A stretch of DNA of 64,000 nt from Sphingomonas sp. CL5.1. Lineage in GTDB: Bacteria; Pseudomonadota; Alphaproteobacteria; Sphingomonadales; Sphingomonadaceae. The notes under the pieces were generated by a model that saw nothing but the letters and a program-made list of their open reading frames with translations, ran no database searches and was not told the DNA's origin. Each line of letters begins with the position of its first letter. Within the stretch, counting starts at the first letter, position 1. The position numbers and the translations under genes were made by a program. This document shows, one piece after another, positions 1 to 8,482 of this stretch. The DNA lies in assembly GCF_013344685.1 (NCBI RefSeq), contig NZ_CP050137.1:1244001-1308000 (forward strand). Reading direction: 5' to 3'.

Positions 1-282
1 CGGCGCGAGTCCGCCGGCATTGACCACGACCTTCACCCCGCGTGCCGCGATCTCCTCAAGTAGGGGGTCGATCTGCCGTTCGAAGGTCTTGGCGTAGCCT
101 GTCTCGGGATCCTTCAACCGGTTCTTCGCGAGCACCAGCATGGTGACCTCGGCGAGGTAGTCGCCGGTAATCACGTCCACCTCGCCGCCCCGCAGGACCT
201 CCTCCATCGCGCTTAGGCGATCGCCGTAGAATCCCGAGCAGTTGGCGATACGGACGGGGCGATTTCCCCTTTCATCGGTCAT
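1..282 (-). CDS. AtuA-like (DUF1446) protein, N-terminal part
   Basis: The 94 codons visible start at the ATG ending at 282 and run off the left window edge, so only the N-terminus is seen. It opens with MTDERG followed by VRIANCSGFYGDR and then VITGDYLAE, which is the characteristic opening of the AtuA/DUF1446 family named after acyclic terpene utilisation protein A. The biochemical role of most members is not settled; they travel with CoA-dependent degradation genes. Its ATG overlaps the TGA of the upstream CoA-transferase (ATGA at 279-282), so the two are translationally coupled and it is the fourth gene of the leftward operon. The family call rests on the N-terminal motif only. An AGAGA stretch lies just upstream of the start. 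Confidence 0.8.
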   Translation of the reverse strand, partial: MTDERGNRPVRIANCSGFYGDRLSAMEEVLRGGEVDVITGDYLAEVTMLVLAKNRLKDPETGYAKTFERQIDPLLEEIAARGVKVVVNAGGLAP

Positions 283-1484
283 TTTGTCTCTCCGAATGCG
301 CCTTCACGGCGCCACATCGCTATCTGTTCGTCACCGGCTTCCAGCAATTCGGCCAGGATCGCGTTGGTGCCTTCCGCTAGTTCGGGGGCGGCGCGCACCT
401 CGACGGACGAGTCGCCCAGACGGATGGGCGATCCAGGCACCGGGATGGTTCCCCGCAGCGGATGCTCCACGTCGCGGATCATGCCCCGCTCGCGCAGATG
501 GGGATCTTCGGCTACCTCGCGGACGGTCAGCACGGGGGCCGAAGGCACACCCTTCTCCGCCAGCATGCGCACCAAGGCCCATCGATCGAAGCCGCGGGTC
601 CACGCCTCTACTTGCGCGTCGAGCTCGTCCATATGCTCGAGCCGTGAATACCGGGTGGCATACCTCGGGTCCGACGTCATCTCCGCGCCGCCGGCCAGTT
701 CCATCACGCCGATCGCGTGCCGTTCGTTCGCGGACATGATCGCGATGTGTCCGTCGGCCGCGCGGTAGACGTTGTAGGGGGCGACCGCGAGGCCACTGTG
801 CCTGTTCCCCGTGCGCTCAGGCACGACCCGCGCGGGATCATTGTAGAGCGCACCCAACACGGAAGCCAGAGCGGGATAGATCGTATCGTGCATGGACACC
901 TCGACCGCTTGCCCGCGTCCTGTATGCTCGCGCTGATAAAGGGCCGTGGCGATCCCCGCAAACAGATGAATTCCGCCCATGATGTCCGCGAACGCCGGCC
1001 CTGCTTTGACCGGCGGACCATCGGGAAACCCCGTAGAGGCGATTACCCCGGCCATCGCCTGGACCGTGATGTCCATGGCCGCCATGTGGGCATAGGGGCC
1101 CTGGTTGCCGTAGCCCTTGCCCGAGGCGAATATCAGTCTCGGATTCCGCTCCATCAGCGTCGTCGGCGAGAGCCCCATCCGCTCCATTGCGCCGGGCGCG
1201 AAGTTCTCGATCACCACGTCGACCTCGGACGCGAGGTCCAGGAACAGCGACTTCCCGGCCTCGGTCTTCAGGTCGAGTACGATGCTGCGCTTGTTCGAGT
1301 TCAGCATCATAAACTCGTGCGTCTCGACGGCGTCGGTCGACCGGAAGCGAAGCCGTTCGCCTCCGGGTGGTTCGACCTTGATGACGTCGGCGCCGAGAAG
1401 CCCAAGCAGCAGGCCGCAATAGGGACCGTTGTAGATCTGTCCCATGTCCAGCACGCGCAGTCCGCTAAATGCCTTGTCCGTCAT
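279..1484 (-). CDS. CaiB/BaiF family (class III) CoA-transferase
   Basis: This 401-residue protein has the usual length and fold signature of class III CoA-transferases, which move CoA between an acyl-CoA donor and a free carboxylic acid in the cytoplasm. It shows GQIYNGPYCG near the N-terminus, ADVIKVEPPGG, and the segment AFADIMGG, whose Asp (about residue 167) matches the catalytic aspartate of formyl-CoA transferase. I chose ATG 1484 because AGGAG sits four bases upstream; the GTG three bases earlier is too close to it. It starts eight bases after the TonB receptor stop and overlaps the AtuA-like gene by four bases. In this operon it probably activates the imported acid that the divergent operon then oxidises. 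The substrate cannot be read from sequence. Confidence 0.9.
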   Translation of the reverse strand: MTDKAFSGLRVLDMGQIYNGPYCGLLLGLLGADVIKVEPPGGERLRFRSTDAVETHEFMMLNSNKRSIVLDLKTEAGKSLFLDLASEVDVVIENFAPGAMERMGLSPTTLMERNPRLIFASGKGYGNQGPYAHMAAMDITVQAMAGVIASTGFPDGPPVKAGPAFADIMGGIHLFAGIATALYQREHTGRGQAVEVSMHDTIYPALASVLGALYNDPARVVPERTGNRHSGLAVAPYNVYRAADGHIAIMSANERHAIGVMELAGGAEMTSDPRYATRYSRLEHMDELDAQVEAWTRGFDRWALVRMLAEKGVPSAPVLTVREVAEDPHLRERGMIRDVEHPLRGTIPVPGSPIRLGDSSVEVRAAPELAEGTNAILAELLEAGDEQIAMWRREGAFGETK

Positions 1485-1492
1485 CACGCTCC

Positions 1493-4381
1493 TTAGAACT
1501 TTGCCTGGAAACCGAAAGTGAAGTAACGTCCGATCACGTCGTAGAGCGCGAAGTTCGTGCTGCGGTAGCCACCATAGGGGATGGTCGGCACGATCGGCGG
1601 TTGCCGGTTGAACAGGTTGTTGACGGTGAGGAAGAACTGCCCCGTCCCGCCCATACCCGGCGCGCTGAAACGGGCGGTTACGTCCGTATACCAGACCGCA
1701 CCGACATGGTTATCGGCGAACGTGCCCGCCGCGGCGGTGGTGTCGATTTTGCCCGAGCCAATAAAACGTTCCTGCGCGAACAGATCGACCGGCCCCGCAA
1801 CGTAGTTGACCGATAAGGTGCCGCTCCACCGTGGGGTTCCCGTGGTGCCGATGTCGCCTGCACGTTCGATCGGTGCCGTGCCCGGCAAGGTCGTCTCGTA
1901 TTTGTCGAGGTAGGTGAGGAGCCCGCGCAGCTTCAGGTCGCCACCGCCGAGCTTGATCGAGTAAAGGGCTTCCATATCGACGCCGCTGGTCTTGATCGAC
2001 GAAAGGTTGAGGGTCGGGATCAGCAGCGTGAGCTGGCCGTTGTTTGTGATCTGCGCGCAAGCCGGCTGGAAACCTTGGTTGCATTGATCGATCGTCTGCT
2101 GCGGAGTGAGCTGCGCGATCGCCCCGTTCAGCTTGATGTTGTAATAGTCCACGGAAAGGTTGAAGCCTGGCAAGAAGCCGGGTTTGAACACCGCGCCGGC
2201 GGTGAGAGTGTCCGCCCTTTCGGGTGCCAGGTTCGGATTGCCGCTGCGTCGGCCGATGAAGGCGGTGGTCATGTTGTTGTAGAGAACCGTCCCCTGGATG
2301 CTGACAGGACCAGTGTAGAGTTCGGACACGTTCGCGGCGCGGATGTCGCGCGACCGCGTGAACCGCAGGCGCAGTCCCGAAATGGGGTCGAAGACCGCGC
2401 CTGCCTTCCATGCAACGAGCGACCCCACCGTGCTGTAGTCGATCAGTCGCGCCGCGCCGTTCAGGGTGAGCGCCTTGCCGACCGGAGAATTCTTCAGGAC
2501 CGGGACTTCGACCTCAATGAAGCCCTCGCGCACGTCGTAGCTGCCGCGAAGCGGTTGCGGGTTGGAAAGAAAGTAGGATCCAAGTTGCCCAACGAATGAA
2601 CCCGGGATTCCCCGGACGCCCACATTAGAGATCACCGTCTGCGACAATGCGTCGGACGTCTGGTTCGCGGATTCACGTCGGTATTCGATGCCCGCCGCGA
2701 CGCTTACCTTGCCGGCCGGGAGCTCCAAGGCGGAACCGCGCACCGTCAGCGACCCAACGTCCTGGGTCAGCCGCAGCTTCTGGACGGCCGTGCCCATGAA
2801 GTAGTTCAGCGCCGCCGACGATACCGAGCCGTCGCCGAACAGGTTTACCGGCACGCAACCCGGATTGTATCCCTGCAGCGTGGAGCGGCAGACGATCTGG
2901 TTTGTCGCCGGATCCCGCACGGCGTCGGCCGCCGCGAAAAGACGGCGGTAGATCGGGTTGTTGTAGGTGTCGACCTCATAGTTGTTGGTGCCATGAGCGT
3001 AGTAGCCCTCGACCTCCCAGTCGCTGCCAAGCTTCCAATTGAAGCCTCCGGTCACCCGCCACGTGTCGCTGCGAGCCTTCACGCGCGAGAAACCGAAGTC
3101 GCGATCGACGCGGGCCAGCCGGAACGACGTGACGCCGGCGCCTGCCAACTGGTTACGGAGGGCGTCGGACAGGTAGGCGTTGTCGTTGTAGATGGTAAAG
3201 GCGGTGCCGGCCGTTTGGCTGGAGCGCGCGACGTCATAGCCAGAAGTGGACCGCGCGGCTCCGCCCTCGACGAACAGCGAGAGGTTGTCGGTCACGTCAC
3301 CGGTTAGCCGGACGAAAGCATTGTAGCTTTCCAAACCCGAGGTGAATCCGAATTGCGACGGGGCGCCGTCCCCCCCGATCATCGTGGTCGCGGTGACCGC
3401 GGTCCCAAGCCGGAACGGTGCAGTGGCACCACCCGCGAGAAACTGCGTGTTGTTCAGCGGACCGCCCACGATCAGGCCGCCGAAGGTGGCGTTCGAGGCA
3501 ACCGTCGGTGCTATGAGCCGCGAAGGGGCCCCATTGGGATTGACGATGATGGCATAGGCAGCGTCTGCCCAAGGGCGGCTGTTCCCGCCGCGGATCTCGT
3601 CGGTTTGACGATACTCGATGCTGGCGATGAGATGGGCGCGCCCGCCGAACAGCGGCGTGCCATAGGAAAGTGCAGCCTGCCGCGACCCCCCATCTCCTTC
3701 ATTCGAGATTCCGGCCTGTGCTCGTACGCGAAACCCGGTGAAGTTCTTGTCGAGCACGAAGTTGACCACGCCCGCTACGGCGTCGGACCCATAGGCTGCG
3801 GACGCGCCGCCCGTCACGACTTCTACGCGTGCCACGAGATCCTGGGGAAACAGGTTGATGTCGGGCGACCCCGCGCTGCTCGAGGCGACGACGCGGCGGC
3901 CATCGAGCAATGTGAGAGTGCGCTGTGATTCCAGCCCGCGCAACGACAGGAAGCTCGCGCCGTTTCCCCGCACGCCCGAGGGCCCGGCCGTCGACGCGCG
4001 TGATGAGTTCCGGAACTGTGGCAGCTGGGTCAGTCCATCGGTCAAAGACGTCGGCGCCGCCGATCGCAGGTCGTCCGTGGTCGCGACCGTAACCGGCGTG
4101 GGGGAGGCGAACCCGGTCTTCAACCGGCTGCCGGTCACGACAATGTCGCCGTTGCCGCCGTCAGAGCTTGTCTGAACGTCCGTGCCCGCGACCGTGCCTG
4201 ACGTATTGTCCTGTGCGGACGACGGCTCGCAGTTGCCGCTCGCGCGCGGTTCTCCCTGCCCCCGACACCGGTCCCCGGTCTGGTTCTGCGGTGGGGCCGG
4301 TGCCGTCTGGGCGACGGCCGTGCCCGGCAGTACGATCAGGGCGATCATCGCCGAGGAAGTAAAGAGGTTCCGCACGTTCAT
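1493..4381 (-). CDS. TonB-dependent outer-membrane receptor
   Basis: A 962-residue receptor that should import a specific ligand across the outer membrane using TonB energy. A signal peptide (NLFTSSAMIALIVLPGTAVAQ) is followed by a low-complexity Gln/Pro/Ser-rich stretch with two Cys, then a TonB-box-like DIVVTGSR and the plug (LPQFRNSS, LRGLESQRTLTLLDGRR, GGASAAYGSDAVAGVVNF). The barrel ends with a C-terminal Phe (GFQAKF), as expected for beta-barrel assembly. I chose the ATG ending at 4381, with GGGAGAG seven bases upstream, over longer in-frame starts. It belongs to the subfamily with the plug signature GGASAVYGSDA, common in sphingomonads. It lies 69 bases behind the MFS gene and 8 bases ahead of the CoA-transferase, so it is probably co-transcribed and imports the operon's substrate. 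Confidence 0.93.
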   Translation of the reverse strand: MNVRNLFTSSAMIALIVLPGTAVAQTAPAPPQNQTGDRCRGQGEPRASGNCEPSSAQDNTSGTVAGTDVQTSSDGGNGDIVVTGSRLKTGFASPTPVTVATTDDLRSAAPTSLTDGLTQLPQFRNSSRASTAGPSGVRGNGASFLSLRGLESQRTLTLLDGRRVVASSSAGSPDINLFPQDLVARVEVVTGGASAAYGSDAVAGVVNFVLDKNFTGFRVRAQAGISNEGDGGSRQAALSYGTPLFGGRAHLIASIEYRQTDEIRGGNSRPWADAAYAIIVNPNGAPSRLIAPTVASNATFGGLIVGGPLNNTQFLAGGATAPFRLGTAVTATTMIGGDGAPSQFGFTSGLESYNAFVRLTGDVTDNLSLFVEGGAARSTSGYDVARSSQTAGTAFTIYNDNAYLSDALRNQLAGAGVTSFRLARVDRDFGFSRVKARSDTWRVTGGFNWKLGSDWEVEGYYAHGTNNYEVDTYNNPIYRRLFAAADAVRDPATNQIVCRSTLQGYNPGCVPVNLFGDGSVSSAALNYFMGTAVQKLRLTQDVGSLTVRGSALELPAGKVSVAAGIEYRRESANQTSDALSQTVISNVGVRGIPGSFVGQLGSYFLSNPQPLRGSYDVREGFIEVEVPVLKNSPVGKALTLNGAARLIDYSTVGSLVAWKAGAVFDPISGLRLRFTRSRDIRAANVSELYTGPVSIQGTVLYNNMTTAFIGRRSGNPNLAPERADTLTAGAVFKPGFLPGFNLSVDYYNIKLNGAIAQLTPQQTIDQCNQGFQPACAQITNNGQLTLLIPTLNLSSIKTSGVDMEALYSIKLGGGDLKLRGLLTYLDKYETTLPGTAPIERAGDIGTTGTPRWSGTLSVNYVAGPVDLFAQERFIGSGKIDTTAAAGTFADNHVGAVWYTDVTARFSAPGMGGTGQFFLTVNNLFNRQPPIVPTIPYGGYRSTNFALYDVIGRYFTFGFQAKF

Positions 4382-4450
4382 GTTCATCTCTCCCATTTCT
4401 AGTTTGTCATTATCGTGGCTCACGTCTGCAGTCGGTGTGGTCGAAGGCGG

Positions 4451-5776
4451 TTATCGGGTGATCTCGTCCGGGATCGACCGTCGGGCCGACCAGAAGAGCC
4501 AGGCGGGCACGAGTCCGACAAAGGACGCGGCTACCAGCGCAGCCTGGACGCCCCTGGCCGCCCCGAAGCCCCAGCCCGAGGAAAACCAGTCGCTCAGGAT
4601 ACCCACGGTGAGCGGTCCGAGACCGAGACCGATGAGATTCAGGACCAGCAAGAGGATCGCAGTGGCCGTGGCCCGTACATGTGCGGGAGCCACCCCCTGC
4701 TGAGTCGTGTGCACCGGACCGAACCACATCGAGTTGAAGAGGCAGGGGATGGTCAGGAAAAGCAGAGCCGCGCCGGCATTTGGCATGAGGATCGCGGCGA
4801 TGAAGGTCGGGACGGTAAGCAGGGCCGCGACCGCCGGCACGGTGCCGTAATGGCGGACGTCACCCCGGCTGATGCGATCGGCGAGTTGCCCGCCGAGCCA
4901 GACGCCGAAAAGGCCCGAAATTCCGCTGGCGAGACCGAGCGCCAACCCTAGAAACCCGGCGCGTTCCAACCCGATTACTCTTCCGAGCGACGCGAGTTCG
5001 GCACCGTGCATACGAAAGAAGTAAGAGGCGATGAAGGGCGCCTGCCCATAGCTCACGAAAGCCTGGAAGGCCGTGCCTAGGACGAATAGTCGGTACGAGC
5101 GGATCCTCCACAGAGTGCGCGTGGCATCGACCAACGTCGTAGGGGAGGATGACGCCGGCGTCGCCGCATTCGCCCGCGGCTCCCGAAGAAGGAGCAGGGC
5201 CAGTCCGCCGAGCAGCAGGCCGGGCAGGCCCACGACCAGAAAAGCATGGCGCCAACCCACCAGATCGAAGAGCATTCCACCGAGCGCGAGGCCGAGGAGA
5301 GATCCCAACGGCACGCCCATGTGGTAATGGGCGAGGGTCGAGGCTCGCTTTTCGGGGGGCGAATAATCCATGATGAGCGAGGTCGCCGGCGGCGTCAGTC
5401 CAGCCTCCCCGATGCCGACTCCGACACGCGCCGCCAGCAGCAGCGCGAAATTCGATGCGAAGCCGCTGGCCGCCGTGAAAAGGCTCCAGGCAATCACGGC
5501 GGTGCCGATGATTCGAGGCCGGTTCGCCCGGTCAGCCAGGCGTGCAATGGGCAAGCCCGCGATAGTATATAGCACGGCGAAGGCGAGGCCCGTCATGATG
5601 CCTATCTGCCAGTCGGCCAGACGCAACTCATGGCGGATCGGTTCTGCCAGGATGTTGATGATCTGGCGGTCGAGAAAGCTCAGCGCGAACAGCGCCAGCA
5701 TCAACGAAACCGCCCATCGGCGATAACCGGCCGGTTGTGGCGCGAAGGCCACCGTCTCTTCTCCTAGTGCCTGCAC
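4451..5776 (-). CDS. MFS transporter
   Basis: A 441-residue integral membrane protein with about twelve hydrophobic segments and the major-facilitator layout. It resembles the Spns/phthalate-permease-like sphingomonad transporters that open with a RRWAVSLMLALFALSFLDRQIINIL-type first helix and carry a loop 2-3 motif G-PIARLADRANR. It probably moves the organic acid used by this cluster across the inner membrane, complementing the TonB receptor encoded next. The start is the GTG ending at 5776, with GAGGGA six bases upstream. It is the first gene of the leftward operon and reads from the divergent promoter at 5777-5922 that holds the mirrored operator pair. Substrate is unknown. Confidence 0.88.
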   Translation of the reverse strand: MQALGEETVAFAPQPAGYRRWAVSLMLALFALSFLDRQIINILAEPIRHELRLADWQIGIMTGLAFAVLYTIAGLPIARLADRANRPRIIGTAVIAWSLFTAASGFASNFALLLAARVGVGIGEAGLTPPATSLIMDYSPPEKRASTLAHYHMGVPLGSLLGLALGGMLFDLVGWRHAFLVVGLPGLLLGGLALLLLREPRANAATPASSSPTTLVDATRTLWRIRSYRLFVLGTAFQAFVSYGQAPFIASYFFRMHGAELASLGRVIGLERAGFLGLALGLASGISGLFGVWLGGQLADRISRGDVRHYGTVPAVAALLTVPTFIAAILMPNAGAALLFLTIPCLFNSMWFGPVHTTQQGVAPAHVRATATAILLLVLNLIGLGLGPLTVGILSDWFSSGWGFGAARGVQAALVAASFVGLVPAWLFWSARRSIPDEITR

Positions 5777-5805
5777 GCGAATCCCTCGTCAGGTCGATAG
5801 CTATT

Positions 5806-5908
5806 GTTCTACTGCATGGAACGACATTACCTGTCAATGGCGGCCTATTCCCCGTTCGACATTGACCGTCCACATCTAAACAGGTAACGTCGTTCTACTA
5901 GATAGAAT
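5806..5908. promoter_or_regulatory. Divergent promoter with mirrored candidate operators
   Basis: Between the MFS and hydratase start codons lies an inverted repeat. CGACATTACCTGT (5822-5834) is mirrored by ACAGGTAACGTCG (5880-5892) with one mismatch. Each arm also abuts a dyad: GTTCTACTGCATGGAAC (5806-5822) on the left, and TTCTACTAGATAGAA (5893-5907, TTCTAnnnnnTAGAA) on the right. The geometry places one operator by each promoter. The IclR gene at 8483 is the obvious candidate binder; this link is inference. Confidence 0.6.
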
Positions 5909-5922
5909 ATTGCGGGAGAGTC

Positions 5923-6447
5923 GTGTTGAGCGAGTTGGATCCGACCTTGGAGGCGTATCGACTTCAGATGGCCGATCGGATAGGTGTGCGGCATCGGGCG
6001 CACATCGGTATCCTCGATGGCCGCACGATCAGTCGCTACGCTCTCGCCGTTGGCGATCTTGCGCCAATTCACCATGATCAGGAAGCGGCCACCGCCGCCG
6101 GCTTCCCCGGCGTCGTCGCATCGCCCAACCTGCTGTCCGCGATAGCCGATTGGGGAGCAGGTGCTCGCGAAGGCGACCTCGCGCCGGACGGAATTGCCCG
6201 CGATCCTACGACTGCGACGCTTCGTGTCATGGGCGCGGGCGAGGAGCTCGATCTGCTCCGACCAGTAACGGCGGGGCTCGATTTATATCACGAGGAGGTG
6301 ATCGAGCGGGTCGATCTCAAGCATGGTCGCAGCGGAGCCATCGTGTTTGTGACGGCATTGCACGAATTCTCGGACGCGACCGGCGTCCTCTACAACCGCA
6401 ACCGGCGGACGGTCCTCGCCAGGGCGGAGAAAGGCGGTGATGCGTGA
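5923..6447 (+). CDS. FAS1-like/MaoC-type hotdog dehydratase subunit
   Basis: A 174-residue single-hotdog protein of the MaoC N-terminal (FAS1-like dehydratase) type. The segment RYALAVGDLAPIHHDQEAA matches the hydratase-2 style motif, with the Asp and His expected for enoyl-CoA hydration, and GVVASPNLLSAI follows as the second helix. Proteins of this type usually pair with a second hotdog protein to hydrate or dehydrate an acyl-CoA intermediate. The start is GTG at 5923 behind GGGAGAG. Its end overlaps the next hotdog gene by four bases (GTGA), which supports a heteromeric enzyme. It is the first gene of the rightward operon under the mirrored operators and probably acts just after the acyl-CoA dehydrogenase encoded at 7201. 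Confidence 0.8.
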   Translation: MLSELDPTLEAYRLQMADRIGVRHRAHIGILDGRTISRYALAVGDLAPIHHDQEAATAAGFPGVVASPNLLSAIADWGAGAREGDLAPDGIARDPTTATLRVMGAGEELDLLRPVTAGLDLYHEEVIERVDLKHGRSGAIVFVTALHEFSDATGVLYNRNRRTVLARAEKGGDA

Positions 6448-6848
6448 GCGAGACCATGACGCCGGGCCAGGCGCTGCCCGAGATCACGATGCGGCCGAGC
6501 GCCCTACAGCTCTTTCGCTACAGCGCTGTCACATGGAATAGCCACCGCATCCACTACGATCTGGACTGGGCGAAGCAGGAGGGCCACGCGGGTCTCGTTG
6601 TCCATTCGCATCTCCATGCGGCGAATGCGATCCGCGCCCTTACCGAAGGGATCGGCCCCGGTTGGCGGGTCGACAAGGTCGCCTACCGCATCGTCCGGTC
6701 TGCGGTGGCGGGCGACGTGCTCACGGCATCAGCGCAGCTTGAGACGGCTTCGGAGGACGGAAACGTCCTGGAATTCTCCCTGCACGAGATCAACCAGCAC
6801 GGCGAGGCGTGTCTGGAGGGGATCGCCACGGTGAGCCGTCGGCCATGA
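6444..6848 (+). CDS. MaoC-like hotdog (R)-hydratase-type partner
   Basis: A 134-residue hotdog protein that begins with GTG at 6444 inside the previous stop region. The segment YSAVTWNSHRIHYDLDWAKQ and the following GLVVHSHLHAA resemble the itaconyl-CoA/mesaconyl-CoA hydratase branch of the MaoC superfamily, where Asn/Ser-His-(x)-Ile-His-Tyr-Asp lines the active site. With the preceding protein it most likely forms the two halves of a hydratase acting on a CoA thioester. The ATGA overlap at 6845-6848 couples it to the next gene. Exact substrate and reaction direction are unknown. Confidence 0.82.
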   Translation: MSETMTPGQALPEITMRPSALQLFRYSAVTWNSHRIHYDLDWAKQEGHAGLVVHSHLHAANAIRALTEGIGPGWRVDKVAYRIVRSAVAGDVLTASAQLETASEDGNVLEFSLHEINQHGEACLEGIATVSRRP

Positions 6849-7204
6849 GCGGCCTTGGCATCCGCGAAGCCTGGCGGCCATTCAATCAGGAAGCGATCAG
6901 CGAACTGAGCGCCGTCCTAGGCGTCTACGAGATCGGCAACTCGACGGGCGAAACGCTTCGCATTGGCTATGCCGGTGGGCGGTCCCTCTTCGGCTTGCGC
7001 TCCGAGCTCGTCGATTTGCTGAACGCCAGCGTCCCGGACGGATGTTGTTTCCGCGTCGAGTGCAACATGCAGTATATGTCGCGGTGGAAGGAGCTGCTGA
7101 TGGACCATGTGGCCCGTCATGGATCCATTCCACCGCTCAACCCGCCCGAAGACGCTACGAACATCGGGCAACTGGGACAACGGGTAAGGGGAGAGCAGCT
7201 ATGA
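6845..7204 (+). CDS. Small GIY-YIG-like protein in CoA operon
   Basis: A 119-residue protein whose ATG lies in an ATGA overlap with the upstream stop and whose own TGA overlaps the ATG of the acyl-CoA dehydrogenase, so it is a coupled member of the operon. It contains GVYEIGNSTGETLRIGYAGG, which has the spacing of the GIY...YIG motif of GIY-YIG nucleases, followed by SLFGLRSEL and a region with a Cys pair (GCCFRVEC) and MQYMSRWKELL. The downstream Arg fits the family, but I see no clear catalytic Glu, so nuclease activity is doubtful. Proteins of this appearance are found beside acyl-CoA dehydrogenases. The function in a catabolic operon is unknown; I would not name it. Confidence 0.72.
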   Translation: MSGLGIREAWRPFNQEAISELSAVLGVYEIGNSTGETLRIGYAGGRSLFGLRSELVDLLNASVPDGCCFRVECNMQYMSRWKELLMDHVARHGSIPPLNPPEDATNIGQLGQRVRGEQL

Positions 7205-8364
7205 TTGATTTCACGCCGAGCGAGGAGCAGCAGGCACTGATCGATGTGATCCGGCGCTTCGTCCGCGAGGAGATCATTCCGCTAGAGGCCGACCTCGACC
7301 CGGACGCGGCCGAGCTCAAGCCGAGGGATTTCACGCGCCTGCGGCAGAAGGTCCGCGATCTCGGTCTATACGGGATGGATATTCCCGAGGAATTTGGGGG
7401 GCCGGGTCTCGACGTCACGACGCGTGCCCTACTGGCAATGGAGATGACGCAGCACCGCGGCGGCCTTTACACCGCCTGCTACGGCGTCTTTGGCGGTGCG
7501 GGACTGGCTCAGCTCTATGAGGCGACCGACGATCAAAAGGAGCGCTACCTCTATCCCACTCTGCGCGGCGAGAAGCGCGGCTTTTTCGGCCTGAGCGAGC
7601 CCAGCGGCGGGAGCGATCCCGCCCGTGCGATCCGCACGAAGGCGGTGAAGGACGACGACGAGTGGGTCATCAATGGCTCAAAGCTATGGATCAGTGGCGC
7701 CGACGATGCCGATTACGGCATCCTCTTCACCCGCACGGGTGAAGGTCGGGAGGGCATCACCGCCTTCATCATCGACACCGACACCCCAGGCTTCCAAGTT
7801 CGCCGCGTCGTCCACACGCTGCGATCCGCACACTACGCGACCGAGCTGTCGCTGGACGACGTTCGGGTGTCGGACGCGCAGCGCCTGGGCCCTGTCGGCC
7901 AGGGGTTCGCCTTGGCCAACGACCGGCTGAGCGCGCAGCGCATCCCTTATGCGGCGCAGTGCATCGGTGTAGCCGAGATGGCGCATCGGATGGCGATCGA
8001 CTACGCCCAGTTACGCGAGACATTCGGCCAGCGCCTCGCCGCGCGGCAGGGTATCCAATGGATGCTCGTCGATAACGAGATCGATCTTCGCAGCGCCCGC
8101 CTGTTAGTGCTCGCTGCCGCCGCGAAGGCGGATCGAGGCGAACCGTTTCGGACTGACGCTGCGGTGGCGAAAATCGTCGCCACTGAGGCAGCCGGGCGGG
8201 TGGTCGACCGCGCGATCCAGATTCACGGTGGACTTGGGGTCAGCAAGGAGCTTCCGCTCGAACGCTGGTATCGCGAGCTTCGTATACGCCGGATAGGGGA
8301 AGGACCCACCGAAGTTCAGAAGATGATCGTCGCGCGCGATCTTCTGGGTAAGATCGCAGGCTAA
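7201..8364 (+). CDS. Acyl-CoA dehydrogenase family protein
   Basis: A 387-residue FAD enzyme of normal family length that should form a 2,3-double bond in an acyl-CoA and pass electrons to ETF. The start is the ATG at 7201, overlapping the previous stop (ATGA). The N-terminal helical domain runs to about residue 115, the FAD-binding middle contains FFGLSEPSGGSDPA and WVINGSKLWISGADDAD, and the C-terminal domain has the typical IQIHGGLGVSKELPLERWYREL and IRRIGEGPTEVQK, where the catalytic Glu is expected. It is the last enzyme of the rightward operon and logically precedes the hotdog hydratases: CoA-transferase, dehydrogenase, hydratase. The organic acid substrate is not identifiable. Confidence 0.92.
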   Translation: MIDFTPSEEQQALIDVIRRFVREEIIPLEADLDPDAAELKPRDFTRLRQKVRDLGLYGMDIPEEFGGPGLDVTTRALLAMEMTQHRGGLYTACYGVFGGAGLAQLYEATDDQKERYLYPTLRGEKRGFFGLSEPSGGSDPARAIRTKAVKDDDEWVINGSKLWISGADDADYGILFTRTGEGREGITAFIIDTDTPGFQVRRVVHTLRSAHYATELSLDDVRVSDAQRLGPVGQGFALANDRLSAQRIPYAAQCIGVAEMAHRMAIDYAQLRETFGQRLAARQGIQWMLVDNEIDLRSARLLVLAAAAKADRGEPFRTDAAVAKIVATEAAGRVVDRAIQIHGGLGVSKELPLERWYRELRIRRIGEGPTEVQKMIVARDLLGKIAG

Positions 8365-8482
8365 CCCTAAACTGGTGCTGGACCCGCCCACCGCGCCAAA
8401 CTATGTTTAGGTCCATGATCGCCGCTGGTCTCCCGAAACGACGACTTTGCTCAGGGTTGCGATCTCGATACGGCGTTCAGGA

